From: Chelydra serpentina
Taxonomy: Eukaryota; Chordata; Testudines; Chelydridae
DNA length: 64,000 nt
Direction of reading: 5' to 3'
Assembly (NCBI GenBank): GCA_037349315.1
Contig: JBAIAC010000161.1
Location: 538,501 to 602,500, forward strand
Part shown: piece by piece, positions 55,150 through 64,000 of the stretch
How positions within the stretch are numbered: the first letter of the stretch is position 1
How the letters are laid out: each line of letters starts with the position of its first letter
The notes under the pieces: generated by a model
The model's input: only the letters and a program-made list of their open reading frames with translations
Told to the model about the DNA's origin: nothing
Databases searched by the model: none
Position numbers and translations under genes: made by a program

Positions 55150-55818
55150 TCTGAATGGGGAACACCTGATGGGAGGACTGGCTCCCATCTCAGGGAAGAG
55201 ATCCACCAGGGGGTCTTCCCCATTCTCCTCCCAATCATCCCTTACCGGTTCTAGGGGTCCCCTTACTCTCCTCCCATACAACAGCTCAAAAGGGAAGCAC
55301 CATGGGGATTCCTGGGGCACTTCCCTGTGCCATCGGTGGGGCAGGTACTTGTCCCAGTCCTGTGGATGTTGATTTATAAAAGTCCTCAGCATCAGCCTCA
55401 CGGTCCCATGAAATTTCTCCACCAGCCCGTTGGACTGAGGGTGATATGCAGAGGCCCAGGTGGGCCAGACCCCACATTTCTCCCACAAGCCCCAGAGCAG
55501 GGCTGACATGACATTGGATCCCTGGTCTGTAAGGACCTTGCTGGGGACCCCCACTCTGCTGAAGATGGCCAGCAATGCGTCTGCCACGGTGTCTGCCCTG
55601 GTGGAGGACAGAGCCACCACCTCTGGGTAGTGGGTAGCGAAATCCATCACCACCAGGATGTATTTCTTCCCTGACCGGGTTGCCCTGCTGAGGGGGCCCA
55701 CTCTATTCATAGCCACCTTCTGGAAAGGTTCCTCTATGATGGGCTGGGATCTACAGGGGGCGTCTCCCTTACCACGGGCCAGGTACAATAGCCGCTGATG
55801 ATACTTCTGGGGCCCCAC
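55150..55818 (-). pseudogene. Gypsy-type integrase core
   Basis: Core motifs with the DDE residues are seen: ILVVMDFATHYPEVVAL, LTDQGSNVMSALLWGL, YHPQSNGLVEKFHGT. The N-terminal zinc-binding H2C2 part is missing between LLYLARGKGD and PIIEEPFQKVAM, and small deletions are seen later (near HRWHREVPQES). The open frame runs on into a remnant of the next domain. It inserts retroelement DNA when intact. It lies before, not after, the RNase H region. Confidence 0.85.
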
Positions 55819-55863
55819 CTGCTGCCTCCTGATTCCCCACAGTTCTACTTCCCCTTGGGAAGT

Positions 55864-56217
55864 TCATTCCCGGTACAGGAATCCCTTCTCCCACAGGGAT
55901 CTATCCCTGCAGCCTTCCCCAAGGGGCTTTGCAGCGCTGTGGCCAGCAAGTTCCCTCAGCTTCTCCAAGGAGGGATCCTTCTGCAGCTCACTGGCCGGGC
56001 CTGGGGTCACCGCCCCGCTGAGCCCTGTCCCTGGTGGCTCCCTCCCTGCTGTGGAATCACTTCCCGGCAGCACCTCTGGATCAGGCAAGCCTGGTTGGCA
56101 GCCGTCCTGCCCTGCCTGTGTGTCCCCCCACTCAGCTGGGGTCTCAGCTCTCCCCATGCTCAGCGCTGCCCTGGCTGTCCCTGTGGGGCCAGGCAGCGAG
56201 CTCGCTGCTTTGGTCAC
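55864..56217 (-). pseudogene. Gypsy-type linker before integrase
   Basis: The frame includes QKDPSLEKLRELAGHSAAKP and ends with SLWEKGFLYRE. I interpret it as the segment between protease and integrase because of its position and because it leads into the integrase frame. The upstream half is low-complexity. Confidence 0.5.
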
Positions 56218-56221
56218 AGCA

Positions 56222-56773
56222 TCAGAGCCAGCATGAGCCCCCTCTCTGGTGTGCCGGGGGGAGTGGGGGGACAGGGAGCATCTCTCTGTCCCACCCCGCC
56301 CTAGGGGTCTGGTTACAAGCAGGCAGATATCCCGGGCCTAGCAGCTCCTCCCCTCTGCCTTCCAGGTCGTTTGCATTTTCACTGACCATTTCCATCTTAG
56401 GCAATTGGTTCCCTGGGTTCAAATTCAAATCCTCGGCGGTTACAGGAGCAGGGCCTGGATCCTGTCCCAAAGATACACAGTCACCCCCCAACAGGACCTC
56501 ACAGCCGATATCCTGGAGAACCCCAATGACCAGCCAGCCCGACCCCTCCTGGGTCTGCACAGGGATCTGGGCCATAGGCAGGGCGAATGGGTCCATCCCT
56601 GGGACCCTCACCCAGGTCACACAGCCTCTCAGCATCTGGTCTGGGTGCACCACCCGAGGCCGGACCACAGTTCTCTCTGTCCCAGGATCTCGCCACCCCA
56701 GGAATGTCTCTCCATTGACCATCACCTTCCGCTCCCACTGGGGTCCGCAGGGCCTGAGCCCAGGAGACTCCAC
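56222..56773 (-). pseudogene. Gypsy-type protease region
   Basis: The frame has VNGETFLGWRDPGTERTVVR and GVLQDIGCEVLLGGDCVSL, the flap and second hydrophobic-Gly parts of a retroviral-type aspartic protease. The active-site triplet, normally Asp-Thr/Ser-Gly, reads Asp-Pro-Gly, which should weaken or abolish cleavage. It is in a different frame from the gag-like region. Confidence 0.65.
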
Positions 56774-57426
56774 GCAGACATATAGGTTGGGGTCAGGAGT
56801 GGAAGTCCATCCACCATCCCACCCATCTGGCTGACGGAGTCTACAGCCTTGGGACCCAGCAAGGGAGCTAGATACCGGGGCTTTTCCGCAGGGTCCCCCT
56901 GGTTCAAATCGCCAGCCTGCTCAAAGGCAGTGAGGTGGGGCTCCACATCCCCACCCTCCTTAACCAGGGGCAGCAATTTAGGATCGAGGTTCCCTGCGGA
57001 ACTGGCACCCTGGGGTCTATCCCCACTCACCCCTGGGCAGTCCCCTATTCCTCTCCGTTCCACCGGCGCCCGTTCATGCTGCTGCTGCTTCTCCTGCAGC
57101 TCTTTCTCGGGGTCTCGCTGTCTCTCACAGTCCTTTCGCTCTCTCGGACTCGGCTCCAGTCCCATCCGTCTCTGGTCCCCTACTGGGGAACCCGATCGTG
57201 AAGACCCCTGTCTGGTTGGGGACCAGACTCTTGGGGATGCCAGGCTACCGCTCCAGCTGCTCCCAGATCCTGCTGTAGCCCTATTGGGGTCAGGAATCTG
57301 CTCCTTAGAATGGTCATCCTCCTCCAGCTGCACGATTAGCTGTGCTTTGGTGGACTTCCCAATGCGTATCCCTCTCTTTTTGCACAGGGTTACAATGTCC
57401 TTCTTAAGGAGATGGTGATAGGCCAT
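56722..57426 (-). pseudogene. Gypsy-type gag-like N-terminal region
   Basis: Starts MAYHHLLKKDIVTLCKKRGI, an SAP/LEM-like helical start, then a charged, glutamine-rich segment (KELQEKQQQHERAPVE) and a capsid-like remnant (GGDVEPHLTAFEQA). The expected CCHC zinc knuckle is not found; a deletion joins this to the protease region. Confidence 0.6.
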
Positions 57427-57857
57427 CACTTCACTGCTCCCAAGTTGCCGTGGATTCGCAGGCCTGTGTGCTCTTAGCTCCCCACGGTTTCCAGGAAGAA
57501 CCCCAAGTGTGCCAGCCCTTCTCCAGGTCACCGCCTCTTTGCCAGGGTCGAGCTGTAGCTCCTCCGCCCCTGGGACCGCTCACAGCAATTCCCAGGGGGA
57601 ACTGTCACTGCAAAATTCCTTCTCTCTCCCAGGGCCAAGCCACAGGCTCCTCTGCCCCTGGGAGTGCTCACCGCAGTCCCCAGGGGGACCCCATCATTGC
57701 ACAGTCCTTCTCGCTGGTTACACACTCCCAGGGGTTAAGCGTAGCTCCTCCGCTTCCCGAAACCGCTCCTCTCTGAGCCTGGTCCTCGTTAGTCCCCCTT
57801 CGTTCTACTGCTCCCCAGTTACTTACTGCAGGAAGCGCCGTTCACGGGGTGCAGTAC

Positions 57858-57875
57858 ATCCCACCGCTACCACCA
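57858..57875 (-). promoter_or_regulatory. Candidate primer binding site
   Basis: TGGTGGTAGCGGTGGGAT on the - strand starts two bases inside the 5' LTR. The TGG start fits pairing with a tRNA CCA end. I cannot say which tRNA. Confidence 0.55.
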
Positions 57876-57877
57876 GT

Positions 57878-58429
57878 TGTCACGGAGTGTGGGGGAGTCC
57901 GCGCCTGCACCCCTCTTCCTCGGGATTCAATGTGACTCTCAGCCAGCCAGTAGAACATAAGGTTTATTAGAGATGTCAGGAACACAGTCCAAACAGAGCT
58001 TGTCAGTACAACCAGGACCCCGCAGTCGGGCCCTTCCAGGGGGCAGGGAGCTTAGACCCCAGCCTGGGGCTCCCTGCGTTCCACCCCACAGCTCCAAAGG
58101 GGGGCAGGGAGCCCAGATTCTGTCTGAACCTCCCTCCATGCCCCCAGCCGGCTGCAAACTCAAACCTTCCAGCCCCTCCTTTCCCTTTGTCTCCTTCCCG
58201 GGCCAGGAGATCACCTGATCCCTTTGTTCGAACACCTTCAGCTCGCACCTTTGCAGAGAAGGGGCCCAGGCCATCAATTGCCAGGAGACAGGGTGTCGGC
58301 CATTCTCTGTCATTACTGGCCCTCTAGGGCTCTGCAATTACACACATTTATCCCACCCCCTAGAGACTTAGCACATGCCTCGAGGAAACTGAGGCATAGA
58401 AACATTAAGAACAGTCCCATTCCGTCACA
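57878..58429 (-). repeat. Gypsy-type 5' LTR
   Basis: 552 bp, nearly identical to the LTR at 53,412-53,964, with only scattered differences. This suggests a relatively recent insertion. It would drive transcription toward lower coordinates. Confidence 0.9.
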
Positions 58430-58434
58430 GTCAT

Positions 58435-60194
58435 TTATTGTGCTGATTCCACTCCTGCTTACATTGACTGTTGTAACCAGGAGCTCCCCATAGCCATTGT
58501 TCTTAGAGTCTGTAGCTGTGAAATTTCCTGCAGAATTCACCCTTTGCTTTAAAATTATGTTTCAAAATCTAACCTCTACATTTTTTTTAAGTTGTGTTTT
58601 TAGTCCTTATCGTTGTGAAGAAAATCTTCCATATGTGAACTGTGTGAATGCAATGTTATCTTCCTGAGTCTGCAAACAACCTGAAGCAGCTGGGGTGTGA
58701 ACTTCCCCCACCCACCATACAACTTAATTGAATTATTAACTCTGAAACCTAATGACAATTTGTTGTTAGCTTTAACTATTTCATTGCTGTTAGCTAATGG
58801 AAACATTCAGATAAGATATGCATTCATCACTGTTGGGTGTGGGAGTGGCAATGGGGCAGCTGATTGCTATCAAGAATTACTGGGTAAAACTGCTCTATTC
58901 TATACAGGTTCTTACACTGCCCTCATCACCAGAGTATCTGAGCCTGTTCCAGAAGTTCATTTAGCTAATAACTGTCACAGGTGACCTTTGTTTCTCTCAT
59001 CCTCTTCCCAGATGGAAAATTGTGTTTGTTTTATTTTGGTTGAGGTTGTTTTAATTGTGTTCATTAGGAATGCAAGACCACAAGGGATATTTCAGGTCAG
59101 CTCCTCCATCCCTGTCCCGAGGGAGAAGGGAATGAGGAGATGCACCTCCTATTTATTGCCATAAGCTGCCTGACCATGTTCAGGCTACCTCCTGTGTCTT
59201 CTGGGTGCCAGAAACCCAAACTGTCCCCTCTGAAGCTCCTTAGACCTTCGAACCTCTCTCCCACTACCCAAACAGCTTCTACAATGTATTTATGCCTGGC
59301 CAGTACAAAGATCTGCAGCGCATTGGAAATCTGAGTGCCATGTGAAATAAGTTTGATTTGAAGATCAAAATGAATGTAAGGAATGCCTACCTGACTGTAT
59401 TGTTCACTTTCATGTGGAAGATTTTTCTGGATTCCATCTTTGAATTTATCTGAGGCTGCTGCTGAATCTCTGCTGTGCGTGCTGCAATGGAGTGCCAGAG
59501 GGACCTGGGAAGTTTGCTTCAGAGCTCAAGGGTCCTTGTATAAATGGAATCCTTCCTGTTACACCCCTCTTGAGATGTGTTGGACCTGGATCAGGATGAG
59601 TAGTTCTACAAATAAATGCTATTTTTGGAGGGGGACAATGCAGTTTGAAGACACTAGCAGATATACAGTGATATAATATGCAGAGCTCGAAAACCTTACC
59701 CAACATTTGCTAAGCAGGGTGCAGAATGCCTTTCCCCCCTTTCCCTACATTGTGTTCTCTACTTCCTCCCCATATATATCTCTCTCGCCACCCCCATCTG
59801 TCTGTGCCATACTCTTCCTTTGTACCTTATTCTGATCAATCTTTTACCTCCCTGTTTCATATCTACACAGTAGCCAGAAGAGAGAACTTATTAGCCAGAC
59901 TGATATGAAAGATGGGAAGGGCATCATCGTCCAGGGTCAATGCCCCGGTGAGAAGCCATCTTCATTTTCACGCTTTACACAACTTCTAGGAAAGAGCAGC
60001 ATGATAGGATTCCTATCAAACTGCTGTGCCTTGACCCCAGTCAGGTTCTTGAGCCTTATCAGCTTCTGGTTGGTAGGTGTTTGATAAACAGCTTATCCTC
60101 TCCCAGCTAACCTCTCCCCCAATAGCATGGAACTAACATGACATTGATCTTTCACCGCATTGTTCACTTTGCCTGTCTGTTACAGCTTTGCAAT
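58435..60194. other. Unique sequence, nothing recognised
   Basis: No exon, element end or RNA gene is supported. Confidence 0.5.
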
Positions 60195-60380
60195 AAGGGG
60201 GGAGGGTTAGATCAGTGGTTTGAGCATGGGCCTGTTAAACCCAGGGATGTGAGTTCAATCCTTGAGGGAGCCATTTAGGGATCTGGGGCAAAAAGTGTTG
60301 ATTGGTCCTGCTTTGAGCAGGGGGTTGGACTAGATGACCTCCTAAGGTCCCTTCCATGTTATTCCATGATATTCGGTGAT
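60195..60380 (+). mobile_element. tRNA-derived SINE with CR1-type tail
   Basis: It has the same head (one change: 'gttagatcagtggtttgagc') and tail ('gttggactagatgacctcct') as the other SINEs. The terminal repeat is degraded ('ttattccatgatattcggtg'). Confidence 0.8.
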
Positions 60381-60414
60381 TCAACCCCCAGCCTGGAGCG
60401 TCCTACAGTGGCAA

Positions 60415-61405
60415 GATGCAAAACTACTCAAGATAGTTAAGTCCCAGGCAGACTGTGAAGAGCTACAAAAGTGGGTGACTGGGCAACAAAATGGCAAATA
60501 AAATTTAATGTTGATAAATGCAAAGTAATACACATTGGAAAACATAATCCTGAGTATGTACATATACAATGATTGGGTCTAAATTAGCAGTTACCACTCA
60601 AGAAAGAGACCTTGGAGTCATTGTGGATAGTTCTCTGAAATCATCCACTCAATGTGCAGCGGGAGTCAAAAAAGCAAACAGAATGTTGGGAATCATCAAG
60701 AAAGGGATGGATAATAAGACAGAAAATATCATATTGCCTCTATATAAATCCATGGTACACCCACACCTTGAATACCGCATGCAGATGTGGTCGCTCCATC
60801 TCAAAAAAAGATATATTAGAATTGGAAAAGGTTCAGAAAAGGGCAACAAAAATTATTAGGGGTATGGAACGGCTTCCGTATGAGGAGAAATTAATAAGAC
60901 TGGGACTTTTCAGCTTGGAAAAGAGGCGACTAAGGGGGGATATGATAGAGGTCTATAAAATCATGACTGATGTGGAGAAAGTAAATAAGGAAGTGTTATT
61001 TACTCCTTCTCATAATACAAGAACAAGGGGCTACCAAATGAAATTAATAGGAGCAGGTTTAAAACAAACACAAGAAAGTATTTTTTCACGCAATGCACTG
61101 TCAACCTCTGGAACTCCTTACCAGAGGGTGTTGTGAAGGCCAATATTATAACGAAGTTCAAAAGGGAGCTAGATAGATTCATGGAAGATAAGTCCATCAA
61201 TGGCTATTAGCCAGGATGGGCAGGAATGGTGTCCCTAGCCTCTGTTTGCCAGAAGCTGGGTTTGGGTGACAGGGCATGTATCACTTGATGATAACCTGTC
61301 TGTTCATTTCCTGGGGCACCTGCCATTGGCCACTGTCAGAGGACAGGATACTAGGCTTGATGGACCTTTGGTCTGACCCAGTATGGCCATTCTTATGTTG
61401 TAAGA
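60415..61405 (+). mobile_element. 5'-truncated CR1 LINE of a divergent subfamily
   Basis: Two overlapping open frames (60,569-60,859 and 60,654-61,136) encode the CR1 ORF2 C-terminus: LAVTTQERDLGVIVDSSLKS, MVHPHLEYRMQMWS, then RATKIIRGMERLPYEEKLIR and [18 protein letters not shown] frameshift near 60,820 separates them. The 3' end is 'ttgatggacctttggtctga...ggccattcttatg', a different CR1 tail type from that at 41,434. Confidence 0.85.
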
Positions 61406-62189
61406 TGGGGTGTGACAGATGTGCTTGACTCAGTTTCCCCTTAGACCAGCTATAAAAAGAGTACTGTCTCTCTCAATGTCCAGTTCAAAGTCCCACCATG
61501 AGGCATAATTTATTCAGGTACATGTACAGTAGTCCATAGAACCCTCATGGTAAAACGATTCTCCCAGTTCCCATGGTAAAACGATTCTCCCAGTTCCCAC
61601 AGTAAAACGTATAAAGGTACCATGATTTTCCGGTCACCTCTCTATGGGCATCACTTTCACTTCTCCATGAGCCCACCTGCACACAAGTCCCTGTTCCTTT
61701 CTACCCTGATTTTAGGGACCCATACTGCCAACCATCCACCTGAGTGACCAGTCTCATGACTCTCCTACCCAAAACCTAGTCCAACAACTCTGCCCGCTTT
61801 AGCCTACTGCCAGAGGCTCTCTGGCTCAGGAAGGTCAGCAGGCTTAGCTCCTTGCCTGACTATCAGGCCGCTGTCACCTGCCCATTTTCTTGCTCTTTGT
61901 CTGTGCTCTCAGTCAGCACTCTTCTGGCCCTTTTCTGACTGACCATTTACATGGCCTAAGTGTCTTCTCTTGAACCCAATTGGAGATCAGCAGACCAGTC
62001 ATAGGTGCACTGGCCTCTTGCCTCAAAGGGCCAGTGACACCCTGTGATAGCCCCTTTCCCCATCCCTTTGTTACATAGGCTTTTTGGGGCAAGGACTGTC
62101 TACTAATCCATGTTTGTTTAGTGCCAAGCACAGTGGGGTTCTGATCCTGGTTGGATCTCTAGACACTTCCATAATCTTAATTTTCTACT
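61406..62189. other. Unassigned sequence with a tandem repeat
   Basis: Contains a 26-bp unit (catggtaaaacgattctccc...) repeated about 2.4 times at 61,546-61,608. A TGTGACAG at 61,410 could start an LTR, but I see no matching end or duplication. Confidence 0.4.
61546..61608. repeat. 26-bp tandem repeat, about 2.4 copies
   Basis: Two exact 26-bp units (61,546-61,571 and 61,572-61,597) and a partial third. Confidence 0.85.
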
Positions 62190-62845
62190 CTACTCCACGC
62201 TGATAAGGCCTCAGCTGGAGTATTGTGTCCAGTTCTGGGCGTCACTTTTCAGGAAAGACGCGGACAAATTGGAGGAAGTCCAGAGGAGAACAACAGAAAT
62301 GATGAAAGGTCTAGAAACCATGACCTACGAGGGAAGATTGAAAAAATTGGGTTTGTTTAGTCTCGAAAAGAGAAGACTGAGAGGAGACATAACAGTTCAA
62401 GATTAAGCTAGATACGTTTAGGGAGGGGATGGTTTGATGGGATAACATGATCTTAGTCAAAGGTCAATTAATTGCCATCAGTGGTAAATAGGACCAATGG
62501 TCAATGACGGGATGTTAGAAGTTACTACAGAGAACTTTTTCCTGGGTGTCTGGCTGGGGAGTCTTGCCCATATGCTCGGGGTTCAGCTGATCGCCATATT
62601 TGGGGTCGGGAAGGAATTTTCCTCCAGGGTAGATTGGCAGAGGCCCTGGAGGTTTTTTGCCTTCCTCTGCAGCATGGGGCACGGGTCACTTACCGGAGGA
62701 TTCTCTGCATCTTGAAGTCTTTAAACCATGATTTGAGGACTTCAATAGCTGAGACATAGGTGAGAGGATTATTCCAGGAGTGGGTGGGTGAGATTCTGTG
62801 GCCTGCATTGTGCAGGAGGTCAGACTAGATGATCAGCTTTGTTTA
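62190..62845 (+). mobile_element. 5'-truncated CR1 LINE, older subfamily
   Basis: 62,190-62,400 encodes the end of ORF2 ([25 protein letters not shown] in broken frame). The middle is deleted. 62,505-62,845 is the 3' untranslated region, including the uninterrupted sequence that is split around the CR1 at 36,835-41,521. The final repeat is lost at about 62,845. Confidence 0.8.
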
Positions 62846-64000
62846 TTTCAGCTTTGTTACTGTGAAATCCTATCCTTTAGTCTCATTCCAAAGAAGTGGC
62901 ATTTGACACCCTTCTTCAGAAATATGGTTATCTCTCGCTCTTGTATACTGTTTTCCCCCAACGGTGGTATTGGCTTTCTATTCTGTTTTTGGAGGAATGG
63001 GGAAGAAGGGTTGTTTGGGAGGAGATGCTCAAATTAACTCAATTTTACATCCATCCCAAACAATATATGGCAGAGAGGGATTATAGTGTGGATAAGAAGA
63101 TGCAGAACAGAGCTCCTGGAAAAATCTGCCATATTTCACTGTTGTTCGGGGGTTTTGCTCTAAAAATCTCTTCATATTTTGCCAACATGTTGGGGTCTAG
63201 TCAAGCCTACAAGGAAGCCTGTCTAAAGGCAATAGCCCATCAGCACAGTATTACTTTAGATTTAAGACCAGATTTAGCTCTCTGATACATTCGTGCAACT
63301 CTCATGGACTGCAGAATTCTGCCCTATAAGCACAATAAGGGTAATGTGATCTAGTGGACTGAGCCTTCTGAAGTCTAATCCCAGGTTGGCTGCTGATTTG
63401 CTGTGCAACTGTGGGCAAGTCATTTAATTTTCTGTTTCTCCATCTGTAGAATGAGGATATTTACCCACCTTCGTAAAATGCTTTGAGATCCTTGGATAAG
63501 CACAGAGTATTATCTTCCAAAAGAAGGCCAGGCCAAGCAGCATCGATTGCCAAGAACCCACAGCTTCCCCCAGTGGTGGTATCGCAGTGTAGCGCACTGG
63601 CTTGTGCAAATGACACTGTTTCCTGGCAGTTGATCTCAAGAGTATGGGCCCAGTTACATCTGCTGCTTAAAGGAGTTCTCGCTTAGTTCAAGGGAAGTGG
63701 GGGTGGTTTTGGAGCTAAAGGACAAGGTTTCTTATTCCATCTACACAGTTATATGCACTTTAGCTAGTAATTGTGTCTGTTGTTTAAAGCTCATGGATTT
63801 GTTGCCCCAGGATGCATGATGCAAACGTTGCTGGATACCGTTAACAGTAGGTCTTATCAGCTGCAAGCAGCAGCACCTGCCTTTAATTCAAAATCCATGC
63901 ACTTGGAGCGATTGGTGCATTTAAAATATGTTTAAATGAATAATAATCTTTGACTTGTGACAAGTAGAGTGAATAAGTAGAATTCTCTATCTGATGGATG
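62846..64000. other. Unique sequence, nothing recognised
   Basis: No gene or element end is supported up to the end of the window. Confidence 0.5.

Larger units (their letters stand above)
53412..58429 (-). mobile_element. Ty3/Gypsy-type LTR retroelement with internal deletions (5,018 bp)
   Basis: Two LTRs of about 553 bp flank an internal region. A perfect 5-bp duplication GTCAT borders the element (53,407-53,411 and 58,430-58,434), so both ends come from one insertion. On the - strand the order is gag-like, protease-like, integrase, a short remnant around the reverse transcriptase, and RNase H. Several domains are deleted or damaged. A SINE has inserted at 54,779-54,957. The element is not autonomous. 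Confidence 0.9.

Overview
The window looks like nuclear DNA of a turtle (or at least a non-avian sauropsid). This is inferred from the repeat mix: chicken-repeat-1 (CR1) LINEs, a tRNA-headed SINE that ends in a CR1-type tail, many short non-autonomous hAT elements with 8-bp target duplications, Ty3/Gypsy-type LTRs with 5-bp duplications, and three large PIF/Harbinger DNA transposons. I recognise no host protein-coding exon, rRNA, functional tRNA or CRISPR array. The unannotated stretches look like intergenic or intronic sequence.

Layout. 1-19.9 kb is mostly unique DNA with two MITE-like elements, several hAT elements, two solo LTRs, one SINE and two short repeats that carry hammerhead-like folds. 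19,914-24,990 is Harbinger copy 1. 25-30 kb holds a MITE split by an hAT element, a solo LTR with a perfect duplication and another hAT. 30,830-36,196 is Harbinger copy 2, lying in reverse and broken by a CR1 and a solo LTR. 36,709-41,601 is a nearly full-length CR1 nested in an older CR1. 42-48.9 kb has one probable LTR, one SINE and unique DNA. 48,919-52,964 is Harbinger copy 3, the best preserved. 53,412-58,429 is an internally deleted Gypsy-type element with both LTRs, invaded by a SINE. 58.4-64 kb has a SINE and two 5'-truncated CR1 fragments.

Main result. All three Harbinger copies share one plan: a two-exon MYB/SANT (trihelix)-like gene on one strand, a DDE nuclease gene converging on it from the other strand, and, inside the MYB-gene intron on the antisense strand, a third small gene of about 96-101 codons. 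The third protein is about 40% identical between copies 1 and 3, whose surrounding intron DNA does not obviously align. In copies 2 and 3 it has a first coding exon that ends at the ATG, followed by a 130-131 bp intron with matching splice sites. PIF/Harbinger elements are normally described with two genes, so this third gene is the best candidate for something undescribed.

State of the copies. Copy 1 has an open transposase with Lys in place of the catalytic Glu and a frame-disrupted MYB partner. Copy 2 is shattered by insertions and deletions. Copy 3 has an open transposase with all three catalytic residues and an open third gene, but the tail of its MYB partner is out of frame.
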